From Natronococcus sp. A-GB7 (lineage in GTDB: Archaea > Halobacteriota > Halobacteria > Halobacteriales > Natrialbaceae), in NCBI RefSeq assembly GCF_029688865.1, contig NZ_JARUKV010000013.1, positions 1 through 64,000 of the forward strand: a stretch of 64,000 nt of DNA, written 5' to 3'. The notes beneath the pieces were generated by a model. That model worked only from the letters and a program-made list of their open reading frames with translations. It was not told where the DNA came from and ran no database searches. Both the position numbers and the translations under genes were made by a program. Numbering within the stretch: position 1 is the stretch's first letter; the number at the start of each line of letters is the position of its first letter. Shown piece after piece: positions 49,265 to 59,239 of this stretch.

Positions 49265-50739
49265 CGTCGATCACCCCGCGAGCGATCGCGACCGGTCGCG
49301 AGGACGGTCGACAGCCGATCGTCGGGTGCGACCTCCAGCGCGCGCACACCGCCACACCGGTCGAGGTCGCGGCGTAGCTCCTCGAAGGCGACGTAACGGT
49401 CGTACGTCCCCTCGAGATCGGCGAGTCCGTCGCCCTCGAACAGCACCGTCGGCGCGAGCAACACGAGCACGCGGCGGTCCCGCGCACGGAGCGTCGTTAC
49501 CGACTTCCAGAGCGACCGCGGCGACGAGTCGTCCGTACAGAGCACGGCCAGACGAACGTCTCCCAGGGTGCGGAGGACACCGTTTAGCTCCCCCTCGCGG
49601 GAGTCGGCCGCGGTCGCTCGGTCGGCGTGGACCCGCGAGAACGACCGCAGCGATTCGACGAACGCTCCGGTCGGTTCCGTCGCCGGATCGTCCGACGGTG
49701 AGTAGTCGGCGGGAATCCGCGACCGGGCGACCGTGGGGAGGCCGTATCCCGCTGCCGAGCGGCCGAACGGATCGTAGTTCGACGACCGACGGACGGGCGG
49801 GGGGTCCGTCGTTCCCAACTCGAGCAACCGTCGGCGAACTCGCCGGTGCACTCGCGCCGACGCCGCCGGGTCGATACGGGTGCCGACGCCGTCGTCGTCG
49901 AGCGTCACGAGCCCGATCGGGTCGCCGAACCGCCGGGCGTCCGTCGACACCGACAGCGCGGCCTCCCGTAGATACTCCTGCGGTGTCGACCCGATCCCGG
50001 CGGTCCGACAGCTCGTGCGGAGATCGACGACGAGCAGGGTCGGTCGGTTCGAGTTCCGCTCGAGATCGCGGACGTACGTTCTCGAGAGTCGCGCCGTCGC
50101 GTTCCAGTCGATCAGCCCGACCGAATCGCCCGGAGAGTACTCTCGAACGGAGTCGAACTCCGGTCCCGATCCGACCCACCTCGAGGGACGGCCCCCGCGG
50201 GTCGTCGTCGCTCGCGTCCCTCCGGTCCCGACGTGAACTGCCGGCGGACCTCGGGGTTCGACCGTCACCGAGAGCGACGATGCCACCGCGATCGTCTCCC
50301 GAAACCAGCCGTCCGTGAGTTCGACCGTCACCGGTCCGAACCGGTGTCGACCCGCGACCGGCCACGTCGCCTCGATCGCCCGTTCGGTCCGGCGGTCGCC
50401 CCGCTCGAGCGACGCGACCAGCGGACCGTCGCGTCGGACGCCGGGCGGGACCCGTCCCTCGGCGGACACCGCCAGTGGAACCGGCTCGGCGGCACGGACG
50501 GTGAGCGCGGCCGAAGCGCGATCCCCCGCTCGAACTCGAGCGTCTTCGGTCGAGTACGAAACCGTCAGCGAGGAGGTCGTCGCGGTACACAGTTCCGAAA
50601 ACCGGTACTGCCGGGCCAGGATCCACGCTCCGATCAGGGCCGTTCCGAACAGCAGCTCCGGTCGGGCGAAGACGATCGCGCAGGCGGCGAGAACCGTCGC
50701 GAGGAGGGCCGTCGCCCACAGCGTGGGTGTCGGACGCAT
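49261..50739 (-). CDS. DUF58 protein
   Basis: The product is 492 residues from ATG 50739. Two N-terminal helices (LWATALLATVLAACAIVFA, LLFGTALIGAWILARQYRF) are followed by a beta domain and the DUF58 signature EFDSVREYSPGDSVGLIDWN ATARLSRTYVRDLE. A VWA-like part (TLLVVDLRTSC, then LVTLDDDGVGTRI) follows. DUF58 proteins work with MoxR ATPases; MoxR is encoded convergently just downstream. The first gene of the leftward set DUF58 / membrane / coiled-coil membrane. Confidence 0.88.
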   Translation of the reverse strand: MRPTPTLWATALLATVLAACAIVFARPELLFGTALIGAWILARQYRFSELCTATTSSLTVSYSTEDARVRAGDRASAALTVRAAEPVPLAVSAEGRVPPGVRRDGPLVASLERGDRRTERAIEATWPVAGRHRFGPVTVELTDGWFRETIAVASSLSVTVEPRGPPAVHVGTGGTRATTTRGGRPSRWVGSGPEFDSVREYSPGDSVGLIDWNATARLSRTYVRDLERNSNRPTLLVVDLRTSCRTAGIGSTPQEYLREAALSVSTDARRFGDPIGLVTLDDDGVGTRIDPAASARVHRRVRRRLLELGTTDPPPVRRSSNYDPFGRSAAGYGLPTVARSRIPADYSPSDDPATEPTGAFVESLRSFSRVHADRATAADSREGELNGVLRTLGDVRLAVLCTDDSSPRSLWKSVTTLRARDRRVLVLLAPTVLFEGDGLADLEGTYDRYVAFEELRRDLDRCGGVRALEVAPDDRLSTVLATGRDRSRGDRR

Positions 50740-50870
50740 ACCGGGTACAGTGTCCCAGCAGGGTGTTGAACCTACTGGTCGGGCGGCCGGAGACGCCGCT
50801 GTGAGACCGGCGACGCGGCGATGAGGCGTCGAGAGCATACCTTTTTGGTCCGATCGGCGGAGGTAGGCGT

Positions 50871-53366
50871 GTGCCACGGAACGTTCGCCACCGTGCAGTA
50901 CTAGCGATCCTAGTCGCGTGTCTGTTCCTAGCGACGGCCGGGAGCGTCGGTCCGGCAGTCGGCGATGGATCGGTCGCCGCGTCGGCATCGACCGGGACGA
51001 CCGCGAGCGACGCGGATCTCCGCGCTCCTCCCGACGCGTACGAGGACGATCGCAGTCAGCGGGAGACGCTGTCCTGGCTGTCGAACCACCTCGGGGATCG
51101 GCTGGGCACCAGCGCCGAGTCGACCGCCGAGGGAGAGTTCGACCGGGCGCTCGAGCCGATCGACGAGGGGTACGACGCTCGCCTCGAGCAGTTTACGACG
51201 GTGAACGACGAGCTCACCACCGAGGAGATCGCGTCCGACGCGGCCGACAACGCGTCCGCGCGCACCGACGTCCGGGTTTACGTCCCGCTGTCGACGGTGC
51301 TCGGCGAGGAGGTGGCAGTCACCGCTATGATCACCAACTACGACGCCGACCCCGTCGAGACGACGGTGACCTACGAGGTCGGTGACGAGACCGCCGAGGA
51401 GACGGTCTCGGTCGACAGCCTGCAGACCGAGGAAATCTCGGTCTCGCTCGACGCGACCGAACTGGGCGAGGGGGAGCACCCGTGGGCGGTTACGGCGGAC
51501 GGCCACACCGAGCGAGGCGAGCTGACGATCTACGCTCCGGAGGAGCGCGCGGGCAACGGGACGGAAGCCGACGCCGAAAAGGGTCCGACCGAGGCGTTCG
51601 AGGATGCTGCGGCCGACCAGGAGGCGTTCGTCGAGCACGTCCGGGAGTACCAGCGGACGCTCTCGGCGTACGAAACGGCTCGCCAGGAGGGCGACGCGGA
51701 GCGGACGCGGGAATCCGCCAGAGCGCTCGACGCGCTCGCCGAGCGGATCGACGAACTCGGCGGCGCCGTCCTGGGCAACTACGACGTCATCGAGTACCAA
51801 ACCGACGCCTCGCTGTCGGAGGCCGCCGGAAGCATCAACGGGATCGTCGCCGAGATCCGGGAGGAACAGGCGGAGATCTCCGACGACGTCCCGTTCGCCG
51901 AGACGTCCCTCGAGATCGAGGCCGACGGCGGGACGGCGTCGATCGTCGATCCGGTCGAGTTCACCGGGCGGCTGACGACGACCGACTCGGCCGTCGCGAA
52001 CGAGGAGCTCCGACTGCAGGTCGACGAACAGGATATCGAGGTCGAGACGGACGACGACGGGGAGTTCTCCGTCGAGTACCGACCGACGGCGACGACGACT
52101 GCGGGGCCGGCGACGATGACGGTCACGTACGTCCCGGATCCCGGAACCGATCGCCTGCAAAGCGAGACGACGGTAGACGTCGTCATCGAGCCGGTCGACG
52201 CGACGATTCCGACCCTCGAGACGTCCGACGCCGTCGCGTACGGGGACGACCTCGAGGTGGCGGGTGAGGTGACGATCCCGGACGCCGACGGGGACGTTCC
52301 CGCGGCAGTCTTCGACTCCGTTCCGATCCGGGTCAGCGCAGGCGACGAACCGCTCGGCGAGATCGACGCCGAGGACGGGAGCTTCGACGGCTCGGTACCC
52401 GTTCCCGCGTCGGTGGCTGCCGGAGAGCAGCCCCTTACCGTCCGACTGGCGCTCGAGGAGCGTGCGCTGACGCCGGCCGAGGCGACCGCTCCGATCGACG
52501 TCGCGGAGACCGCGACCGACATCGAGTTCGAAGCGGTGGCCCGTGGCGACGAGGTCGCTCTGAACGGGGCGCTCGAGACGACGACGGGCGATCCCGTCGA
52601 GAACCAGTCGGTGACGATCGACGCCGAGGACGGGGGAACGGCGACGGTCACGACCGACGTCGACGGCGCGTTCTCGGTGTCGGGCCCGGAGCTAACTGAC
52701 GGGTCGGCGGACGGGAGCCGAATAGCCGCCAGCTACGATGGAACCGGGACGAACCTCGGCGACGCGACGTTCGTCGCGACGGTCACGGCTCCCGGGACCG
52801 AGGCCAGTGGCACCAGCCCCTTCACAGCGCCCGTTCCGGCGGGTATCTCCGTCCTCGAGATCGTCTCGGGTATCGGGCTGTTGGTCGTCGTCGTCGGCGT
52901 GCTCTGGTTCTGGGGAGGACGAAATCGACGGGCGCTCGCGGCGGTCGGCGACGCGTTGACCGGGGGACGTGTGCGCGACTCGAGCGCGCGATCGACCCGA
53001 CGGCCGAACCCGTCTCTCGACGGGAACGTCTCGGCGTCGACGCTGCTCTCGCTGGCCCGAACCAGACGCGAGCGCGGTGATCCGGATCTTGCAACCAGAA
53101 TCGCCTACGCAGCCGTTCGCCGGGCGTACGACTCGTCGTTCGAGAACGCGAGGGGACTCACCCACCGGGAGTTCTACCGCGTCGCGAGCGAGCGCGCCGG
53201 CGACGAGCGGATCGACGAACGCCTCCGGACGGTGACCGAAGCGTACGAACGGGCCGCGTTCGGTACCGAACCGGTCTCCGACGCGCTCGCCGAGCGGGTC
53301 CTGTCGTACGTCGCCGACCTCTGTCGGCAGTTCGACGCCGACCGACGAATCGACGCGGACGACTAA
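50871..53366 (+). CDS. Large exported/anchored protein with C-terminal DUF4129
   Basis: The product is 831 residues from GTG 50871. A Sec-type signal (RAVLAILVACLFLATAGSVG) is followed by an extracytoplasmic helical region (about residues 200-300) and Ig-like beta repeats (VEFTGRLTTTDSAVANEELR LQV, DLEVAGEVTIPDADGDVPAA, VALNGALETTTGDPVENQSV). One membrane helix (ISVLEIVSGIGLLVVVVGVL) precedes a cytoplasmic DUF4129 domain (TLLSLARTRRERGDPDLATR, GLTHREFYRVASERAGD). A TATA-like CCTTTTTGG near 50843 supports leaderless GTG. Three CTAGs lie in the signal-peptide codons. Confidence 0.82.
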   Translation: MPRNVRHRAVLAILVACLFLATAGSVGPAVGDGSVAASASTGTTASDADLRAPPDAYEDDRSQRETLSWLSNHLGDRLGTSAESTAEGEFDRALEPIDEGYDARLEQFTTVNDELTTEEIASDAADNASARTDVRVYVPLSTVLGEEVAVTAMITNYDADPVETTVTYEVGDETAEETVSVDSLQTEEISVSLDATELGEGEHPWAVTADGHTERGELTIYAPEERAGNGTEADAEKGPTEAFEDAAADQEAFVEHVREYQRTLSAYETARQEGDAERTRESARALDALAERIDELGGAVLGNYDVIEYQTDASLSEAAGSINGIVAEIREEQAEISDDVPFAETSLEIEADGGTASIVDPVEFTGRLTTTDSAVANEELRLQVDEQDIEVETDDDGEFSVEYRPTATTTAGPATMTVTYVPDPGTDRLQSETTVDVVIEPVDATIPTLETSDAVAYGDDLEVAGEVTIPDADGDVPAAVFDSVPIRVSAGDEPLGEIDAEDGSFDGSVPVPASVAAGEQPLTVRLALEERALTPAEATAPIDVAETATDIEFEAVARGDEVALNGALETTTGDPVENQSVTIDAEDGGTATVTTDVDGAFSVSGPELTDGSADGSRIAASYDGTGTNLGDATFVATVTAPGTEASGTSPFTAPVPAGISVLEIVSGIGLLVVVVGVLWFWGGRNRRALAAVGDALTGGRVRDSSARSTRRPNPSLDGNVSASTLLSLARTRRERGDPDLATRIAYAAVRRAYDSSFENARGLTHREFYRVASERAGDERIDERLRTVTEAYERAAFGTEPVSDALAERVLSYVADLCRQFDADRRIDADD

Positions 53367-53383
53367 ACTCTTTGTTCGCGACC

Positions 53384-53395
53384 AGCTTTTTATCG
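53384..53395 (+). promoter_or_regulatory. Leaderless promoter of the DUF1616 gene (locus 2)
   Basis: AGCTTTTTATCG is centred about 28 nt upstream of ATG 53419. Confidence 0.5.
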
Positions 53396-53418
53396 TCTAG
53401 CGGCGAACGGAGCGGTGC

Positions 53419-54462
53419 ATGGGGATCCGAGAGTCGTTTGGAGCGCTTCGTTCGGGACAACGTCGGCGGCTGCCGGCCGATCTGGCGGTCGTACTGGCGG
53501 TTACGGTGCTCATCAACGCCTTCGTCTTCGTCCCGGTCGTTCGGGAGACACCGCTTCGCCGCCCGCTGGGGCTCGCGTTTCTCCTGTTCGTTCCGGGATA
53601 CGCCCTGATCGCCGCACTGTTTCCGGAAGCCGACGGCTCGCTCGCCGGCGGGGAACCGTCGGAGGAGACGGCCACGGGATTCCTCCCGACGTCGATGCCG
53701 TCGGGAATCGACTGGATCGAACGCCTCGCGCTCTCGTTCGGCTCGAGCGTCGCGCTCGTCCCGCTGATCGCCCTCGGACTGAACCTTACGGTCGGGACCC
53801 TCGGTCTCGAGTCGGTCGTACTGGCGCTCACCGGGTTCACGGTCGTCGCGGCCGCGGTCGCAAACGAACGCCGTCTCGAACTCCCGCCCGACGAGCGGTT
53901 CGCCGTTCCGTACCGCGAGTGGTACCGGCTCGGGCGGCAATCCGTGTTCGAACCCGAAACGCGCTTCGACGGCGTTCTGAACGTCGCTCTCGCCCTCTCG
54001 CTCGTGCTTGCGGCCGCGACGCTCTCGTTCGGAATCGCGTTTCCGCCGCAGGGCGAGCAGTTCTCGTCGATCGCTCTCCTCGCGGAGGACGACGACGGCG
54101 AGTACGTCGCTGCCGGATACCAGACGGCGTTTACCGAGGGCGAGAGCGCGGAGTTCGTGATCGATATCGGGAACCACGAGCGCGAGACGACCGACTACAC
54201 CGTCGTCGTCCTCGAGCAGGCGACCGACACCGCGGACGGCGAGACGGTGGTCACGGAGCAACGGGAGCTCGATCGGCTCGAGACGACGATCGCTCACGGC
54301 GACTCGGCGGCTCTTCCCTTCGAACTCGCCCCGACGCTGACCGGCGACGACGTTCGTATCGTCTGGTTGCTGTACGGCGGCGACGTCCCCGACCAGCCGT
54401 CGACAGGGACCACCGACTACTACGTCCACCTCTGGATCGACGTTGCGGAGACCGACGGCTGA
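53419..54462 (+). CDS. DUF1616 membrane protein (locus 2)
   Basis: The 347-residue protein starts with RLPADLAVVLAVTVLINAFV and PLRRPLGLAFLLFVPGYALI AALFPEADG, the DUF1616 signature, then several helices and an extracytoplasmic beta domain (VIDIGNHERETTDYTVVVLE, IVWLLYGGDVPDQPS). The paralog at 20247-21188 is shorter between the second and third helices. It closes the DUF4350/MoxR/DUF58/DUF4129 block. Confidence 0.86.
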   Translation: MGIRESFGALRSGQRRRLPADLAVVLAVTVLINAFVFVPVVRETPLRRPLGLAFLLFVPGYALIAALFPEADGSLAGGEPSEETATGFLPTSMPSGIDWIERLALSFGSSVALVPLIALGLNLTVGTLGLESVVLALTGFTVVAAAVANERRLELPPDERFAVPYREWYRLGRQSVFEPETRFDGVLNVALALSLVLAAATLSFGIAFPPQGEQFSSIALLAEDDDGEYVAAGYQTAFTEGESAEFVIDIGNHERETTDYTVVVLEQATDTADGETVVTEQRELDRLETTIAHGDSAALPFELAPTLTGDDVRIVWLLYGGDVPDQPSTGTTDYYVHLWIDVAETDG

Positions 54463-54524
54463 ACGCGCTCGAGGCCGACGGTTCGAGTACGCGGCCGACG
54501 AACGGTCGCCCTCGAGGTGGGCGG

Positions 54525-55259
54525 CTACAGCTCGTTGAGGACCTCCGGGCCGTTCACGAGGAACTCCTCGGCTCGCTCGCGGTCGGCCGGATAGCCGACG
54601 TCGACCCGCCAGCCGTCCATCCGGATCGCGTCGATCGTCCGCCCGGACTGGAGCAACAGGTCGATCGCGTCCGGGAGCTCGTACTCCCCTCGGTCGGAGG
54701 GCTGAACGAGCTTACAGGCGTGGAAGATCGCGGGGGAGAACGTGTAGAACCCCGTCATCACGAGGTTCGACGGCGGCTCGTCGGGCTTCTCGACGACTTC
54801 GACGATCTCGCCGTAGCGGTTCGTGTCGAGGACGCCGTACCGCGAGGCCTCGTCGTAGGGAACCTGCTCGACGAGGAAGGCGGCGTCGGCCCGGTCCTCC
54901 CGCTGGCGGTTGACGACGTCTCGCAAGTTGGCCCGGAAGACGTTGTCGCCGAGCATCAGCGCGAAGTCCCCCTCGACGTACGGTTCCGCCCGAAGGATCG
55001 CGTGTGCGAGCCCCAGCTGCTCGCGCTGGTGGGCGTACACGATCGGGACGTCCTCGTAGGAATCGCCGTACCGTTCGATGATCTGCTGTTTGCGGTAGCC
55101 GACGACGACGACCAGCTTCGTCGCGCCGACCTCGAGCAGGTTGTCGAACACGTCCTCGATCAGCGGCTTGCCGTCGACTTCGACGAGCGCCTTCGGTTTC
55201 GTCTCGGTGAGCGGTCGCAGGCGACTCCCCGTACCCGCCGCGAGTACAACTGCGTGCAT
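54525..55259 (-). CDS. Sugar-1-phosphate nucleotidyltransferase (RmlA/AglF-like)
   Basis: The 244-residue protein has the NTP-binding motif LAAGTGSRLRPLTETKPKALV, then VDGKPLIEDVF, LMLGDNVFRANLRDVV (metal Asp), EKPDEPPSNLVMTGFYTFS and GWRVDVGYPADRE. It makes NDP-glucose or a related activated sugar from sugar-1-phosphate. It is shorter than full RmlA, as are the haloarchaeal AglF-type enzymes. Transcribed leftward, divergent from the winged-helix gene. Sub-type assignment is uncertain. Confidence 0.88.
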   Translation of the reverse strand: MHAVVLAAGTGSRLRPLTETKPKALVEVDGKPLIEDVFDNLLEVGATKLVVVVGYRKQQIIERYGDSYEDVPIVYAHQREQLGLAHAILRAEPYVEGDFALMLGDNVFRANLRDVVNRQREDRADAAFLVEQVPYDEASRYGVLDTNRYGEIVEVVEKPDEPPSNLVMTGFYTFSPAIFHACKLVQPSDRGEYELPDAIDLLLQSGRTIDAIRMDGWRVDVGYPADRERAEEFLVNGPEVLNEL

Positions 55260-55695
55260 GACTACGTCCTTCCTCGAGCGAGTATATCAGCGTTTTCTGC
55301 CCGCTATCCGTTCGTCGTTCGAACAGCCTCGATACCGATCCGACGTGGGTCGGTCCGCCTCGGTCCTAGTCGGCCTAGTGCCCTGCAGCTCGGCTCTCCG
55401 GTCTAGTCCTAGAACGTCGGCGACGAGCGGGGCGGGCGACGACCGATCCGGGCGTCGACACGGCAAGTTCCGCGGTTCCGATCGGATTTCGACGTCGGCC
55501 TCGACGGGTCGTTTCCCTCAGCAGCTAGAGATAACGGAATCGGTATAAAAATAAAGATGTATTACACGAAATCGAATCTCGGAACGGACAACGCAACCAA
55601 GAGATATTCTACCCCCACACTGTACGGTACAGCCGAAAAAAGTATAACTTCCAGGTCGGTGACCTACCAGTCGATGTTACAGGGTAGGTGTGACA
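55260..55695. promoter_or_regulatory. Divergent regulatory region
   Basis: No gene is present. There are five CTAGs (55366, 55375, 55403, 55409, 55525), a TATAAAAATA stretch at 55544, a second TATA box AGTATAACTT (55641-55650) and an inverted repeat AGGTC GGT GACCT (55653-55665) just downstream, which could be an autoregulatory operator for the winged-helix gene. Confidence 0.55.
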
Positions 55696-56802
55696 ATGAG
55701 CAACTCGTCTAACGCGACCGAAGTACCGAGCGGGAGTCAGCCGAACGTTCCGCGGGCGATCATCCACAAGAAGGTCCTCGACGCTGCCGAGTCGAACCCG
55801 AACGCCTCGATGGAGCAGCTCGCGGAGCAGATCTCCGGGGCGTCGCTGTCTATCGTCGAGCGCGTCCTCGCCGAGTACGGCGATCCCGCAGCCCCGGACG
55901 ACGAGGGCGGCGAGAACCTCGAGAAGGAAACGGATGACGCCAGCACCGAACTCGAATCGGATCTCACGATCCACCAGCAGTCGATCGGGGTCGACCCCGG
56001 TAGCAAGCAGGGACCGTTCGAGGCGATCGCGGACGGAGACGGCTCGAAGACGGACACGAATACGGGCGAGGAGATGATACCAGAACCGGAGACCCGGAAG
56101 GAAGACGGAATCGACGAGGAGAACGGGGAGCCGCCGGCAGTCTCGCCGTCGGATCTCACCGAGAAGCAGCTAGAGACGATGCAGGTCATCGCTACGCGGC
56201 CGGATGCGACTCAGGTGGAACTCGGGGAGCGTCTCGGCGTAACGAGTGCGACGATCAACCAGCGGATCAACGCGATCGACGGCTTCCAGTGGTCGAAGCG
56301 CCACGAGTTCGTCGACGACCTGTTCGAGGAGACTCCCGTCGTCGAAATGGAGGAGGCATCGAACGAGACCGATTCCGCATCGGCCGCGGATTCGGTCGAC
56401 ATCCCTATCCAGGCCCAGCTCGAGTCGGGGCGCTCCGCGGACGCGGCCGCCCGGGACTCGAGGGAAGCCCTGGTTCGGCTTCAACACGACGGGGGTGAGA
56501 ACTCCCCCGAGCGGTCGAATTCGGAGACGGACGCCGACCGCTCCTGTGTCGACGAGGAACTCGCCCGTGCAACCACCGACTCGCTCGAGGAGCTCACGGA
56601 TCGGTTGATCGAGCTTTCGCGCCGGATCGAGACGCTGGAGCGACGTTCCGAGGAGCCCCGACCCGGGTCGGTTCCCGCCCGCGCCGATCCGGAGCTGACC
56701 CACAAGATCGTCCACGCCTGCCTCAACGCCGACAACATCTCCGAGTCGGAGGAGTTGCAGATCCTCAAAACGATCTTACCCTCCGAAACGACCGAGCAGT
56801 AG
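55696..56802 (+). CDS. Winged-helix transcriptional regulator-like protein
   Basis: The product is 368 residues from ATG 55696. Two helix-turn-helix-like regions are seen: ASMEQLAEQISGASLSIVER near the N-terminus and TEKQLETMQVIATRPDATQV ELGERLGVTSATINQRI in the middle. Acidic low-complexity linkers separate them, and a C-terminal coiled coil (LEELTDRLIELSRRIETLER) precedes a short helical end. Probably a DNA-binding regulator of the surrounding glycosylation genes or of itself, given the inverted repeat upstream. GTG 55690 is a possible alternative start. Confidence 0.78.
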   Translation: MSNSSNATEVPSGSQPNVPRAIIHKKVLDAAESNPNASMEQLAEQISGASLSIVERVLAEYGDPAAPDDEGGENLEKETDDASTELESDLTIHQQSIGVDPGSKQGPFEAIADGDGSKTDTNTGEEMIPEPETRKEDGIDEENGEPPAVSPSDLTEKQLETMQVIATRPDATQVELGERLGVTSATINQRINAIDGFQWSKRHEFVDDLFEETPVVEMEEASNETDSASAADSVDIPIQAQLESGRSADAAARDSREALVRLQHDGGENSPERSNSETDADRSCVDEELARATTDSLEELTDRLIELSRRIETLERRSEEPRPGSVPARADPELTHKIVHACLNADNISESEELQILKTILPSETTEQ

Positions 56803-58207
56803 CGTCCGGTCGCGTCCCCCTTCGATCGGCGGCGCCGACACGGCGTCGGCGATTCGTCTCTCTCCCCTCGTCGCGAGGACGGAACCTGCGAACGTCGTCC
56901 CGCCTCGAGCGGATCGACCGCCGGAGGACAACTAGGGGTGGTTTTCCTCGGATCTCTCGCTACGTTCGGCATCCGTTGCAGGGTGAAACGGCGGATTTTG
57001 TACGCGATGGCGAGCAGACGCCCGGCGGCGGTTCGGGTGAACGTCTCGCTGTCCCACGTGAGGGGGTCGAAACTACGATCGGCAGCATTCGCCCGACCGT
57101 GCCCCGGATCTGTAGCGGCTCGAGTCCGTTCGCGAGACTGACAGCCGCTTACCTTCGATTATAGCCGGCTCGAACTCGGCGTAACTCCCAGTTACCACCA
57201 CCTCGATTCTATTACGACAGTATGGATGTAAACCAACTCCGAGGCGGCGTCGTTGTATGAGTTACCTTACCACGGGAATCGTTCGGGCGCTCGGGTACAC
57301 GGCGAGTTTATCGGTGAAAAGGTTTCTTCACGGCGGAAACGGCTCGCCCACCGGGTCTCTCGAGGGGTGAAACCGATCGGTCGCAGCACGTCGGCGGTTT
57401 CGTGCCGTCGTCCACGGGTTTCACGACGGACGCCGTCGCCTCCGTCGAACGGGAGAGTCGGCGTCGATTTCCGTCCGCGAAACCGTCGTCAGCGGCGGTC
57501 TGGTCGAATACATCACTTGTTACTGACTATCGCCTCAGGCTATCTCGAGGGAAAATCACAAACGCGGCTCGATACCCCGACCTCACACTATCCGGACTGA
57601 TTCGGTCCAGCGTTGCAGCCCGGGGGATAGCTCTCGAGGGCCGCTCCGGACACAACTCCGATCGAAGACGACTGGGGAGTTTCCGAGAGGGGACACTGCT
57701 CGCTCGGCGAATCCTCCCTGGAAAAAGGACCGTTGACGGGCGCCAGCGGTCGGCGAACTCGACCAACGGCCCGAGCAGAGCGGAGTCACACCGGTCGCCG
57801 GACGGGAGCGATAGCACTCGGTCGGCGGCTCGTCGAGCCGTTGCCCGGGGTAGCCGGCGTGCAGCACGGACACTATCGCTGAGTGCCCCCAGGAAGCACG
57901 CTGTCCCGTAGCGACGAGGTGGGTCTCGGCTCCCGACCCCGCCTTACCGGTAGCCGCAGAGAGAGGGACGGTCCGCTCGAGCGGGAGCGGTCGGCCGCGC
58001 TCGCAGACCTCGCCGCTCCGCCGCGGTCGGTCCGTCCGGCACGACCGGTCATTGGCCGAGAACCTTTTCGGACTATGCGTACGACAACTATTAGTCGTCG
58101 CTGCTGGTGGAAGGATCCGTGAGAGCCGATCGTCGATTCGGAGGTCGATCGCACCGCCAGCTGTGCCGACAAGAGCGTCCCCGTGTTCGGAGCTCCAGGT
58201 GGTGACG
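56803..58207. other. Long gene-free region
   Basis: This 1.4-kb region has no frame of acidic, haloarchaeal character on either strand. A pair of tiny overlapping frames (57222-57260 and 57257-57370, the latter MSYLTTGIVRALGYTASLSV plus 17 more) is joined by ATGA, but the composition is basic and there is no family support. The DNA may be decayed coding sequence or an extended regulatory region. Confidence 0.5.
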
Positions 58208-59239
58208 ATGCGAGTCCTCGTACAGGTGAACCATCCCGCCCACGTCCACTTCTTCCGTCCGTTCGTCGAGGGAGCCCGATCGGAGGGACACCCGGTCCAC
58301 GTCATCTCGACGAACCGTGGTATCACCCCGACGCTGCTCGATGCCTACGGGATCGACCACGAGGTCGTACTCGACCCCCTCCGATCGAACTTCGCGGCGC
58401 TTGTCAACCAGCCCCAGCTCACGCTTCGTACGTACAGGAGCGTGCGACGGTTCGACGCGGACGTCCTCACGGCGATCGGCGGAACGTCCGTCGCTCACGT
58501 CTCGACGATCGCCAGCGCGAAGTCGGTCGTGTTCTACGATACGGAGCACGCGACGATCCAGAACGCGGTAACGTACCCGTTCGCCGATCGGGTTTACACG
58601 CCGACGTGTTACCAGGGAGAGATCGGCTCGAACCACGTTCGCTACCCCGGCTACCAGGAGCTTGCGTACTTGCACCCGAATCGGTTCACTCCCGACCGAA
58701 CCGCGGTTTCGGAGGCGGGGCTCGACGAGGACGAGCGGTTCGTCATCCTCCGGTTGGTCTCCTGGGACTCGCTTCACGATGTCGGCGACAGCGGCTTCGC
58801 GAACGTCGCCGACGTCGTCTCGGCGCTCGAGGACACCGGCGTTCGCGTGTTGATCACCTCCGAGGCGCCCCTTCCGGCGTCCCTCGAGGACCGTCGAGCC
58901 GCCGTCCCGCCCCACCGGATGCACCACCTGCAGTACTACGCCGACGCGTACATTGGCGAGAGCGCGACGATGGCGACCGAGAGCGCCGTTCTGGGCACGC
59001 CTGCGGTCTTCATCTCCTCGAGTCGACGTGGATACACCGACGAGCTCGAATCGAAGTACGGGCTCGTCTTCAACTACGACGACGAGCGGCGAGAGGAACG
59101 CGGCCTTCGGAAGGCCCTCGAACTGCTGGACGACTACGACGACGAGGAGTGGGCGGCGAAGCGAGCGCGACTCCTGGACGAGAAGATCGACACGACGGCA
59201 CTCCTGTTCACGGTGCTGCTCGGGACGCCCGAACCCTAA
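58208..59239 (+). CDS. DUF354-family glycosyltransferase-like protein
   Basis: The protein is 343 residues from ATG 58208. The DUF354 pattern is clear: MRVLVQVNHPAHVHFFRPFV, then HVISTNRGITPTLLDAYGI, DADVLTAIGGTSVAHVSTIA, VFYDTEHATIQNAVTYPFAD and YIGESATMATESAVLGTPAV. It has a GT-B-like fold related to UDP-GlcNAc 2-epimerase and MurG, and it is frequent in archaeal glycosylation loci. The 3' end overlaps the convergent AglQ-like gene by 32 nt. Confidence 0.85.
   Translation: MRVLVQVNHPAHVHFFRPFVEGARSEGHPVHVISTNRGITPTLLDAYGIDHEVVLDPLRSNFAALVNQPQLTLRTYRSVRRFDADVLTAIGGTSVAHVSTIASAKSVVFYDTEHATIQNAVTYPFADRVYTPTCYQGEIGSNHVRYPGYQELAYLHPNRFTPDRTAVSEAGLDEDERFVILRLVSWDSLHDVGDSGFANVADVVSALEDTGVRVLITSEAPLPASLEDRRAAVPPHRMHHLQYYADAYIGESATMATESAVLGTPAVFISSSRRGYTDELESKYGLVFNYDDERREERGLRKALELLDDYDDEEWAAKRARLLDEKIDTTALLFTVLLGTPEP

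Noticed and set aside
46856-50739. MoxR-DUF58 as an antiphage system
   Set aside because: The gene set is the common haloarchaeal DUF4350/MoxR/DUF58/DUF4129 cluster; no nuclease or other effector is present.
57222-57370. Two tiny ATGA-coupled frames (12 and 37 codons)
   Set aside because: Basic, non-haloarchaeal composition and no promoter or homology evidence; chance coupling is likely.
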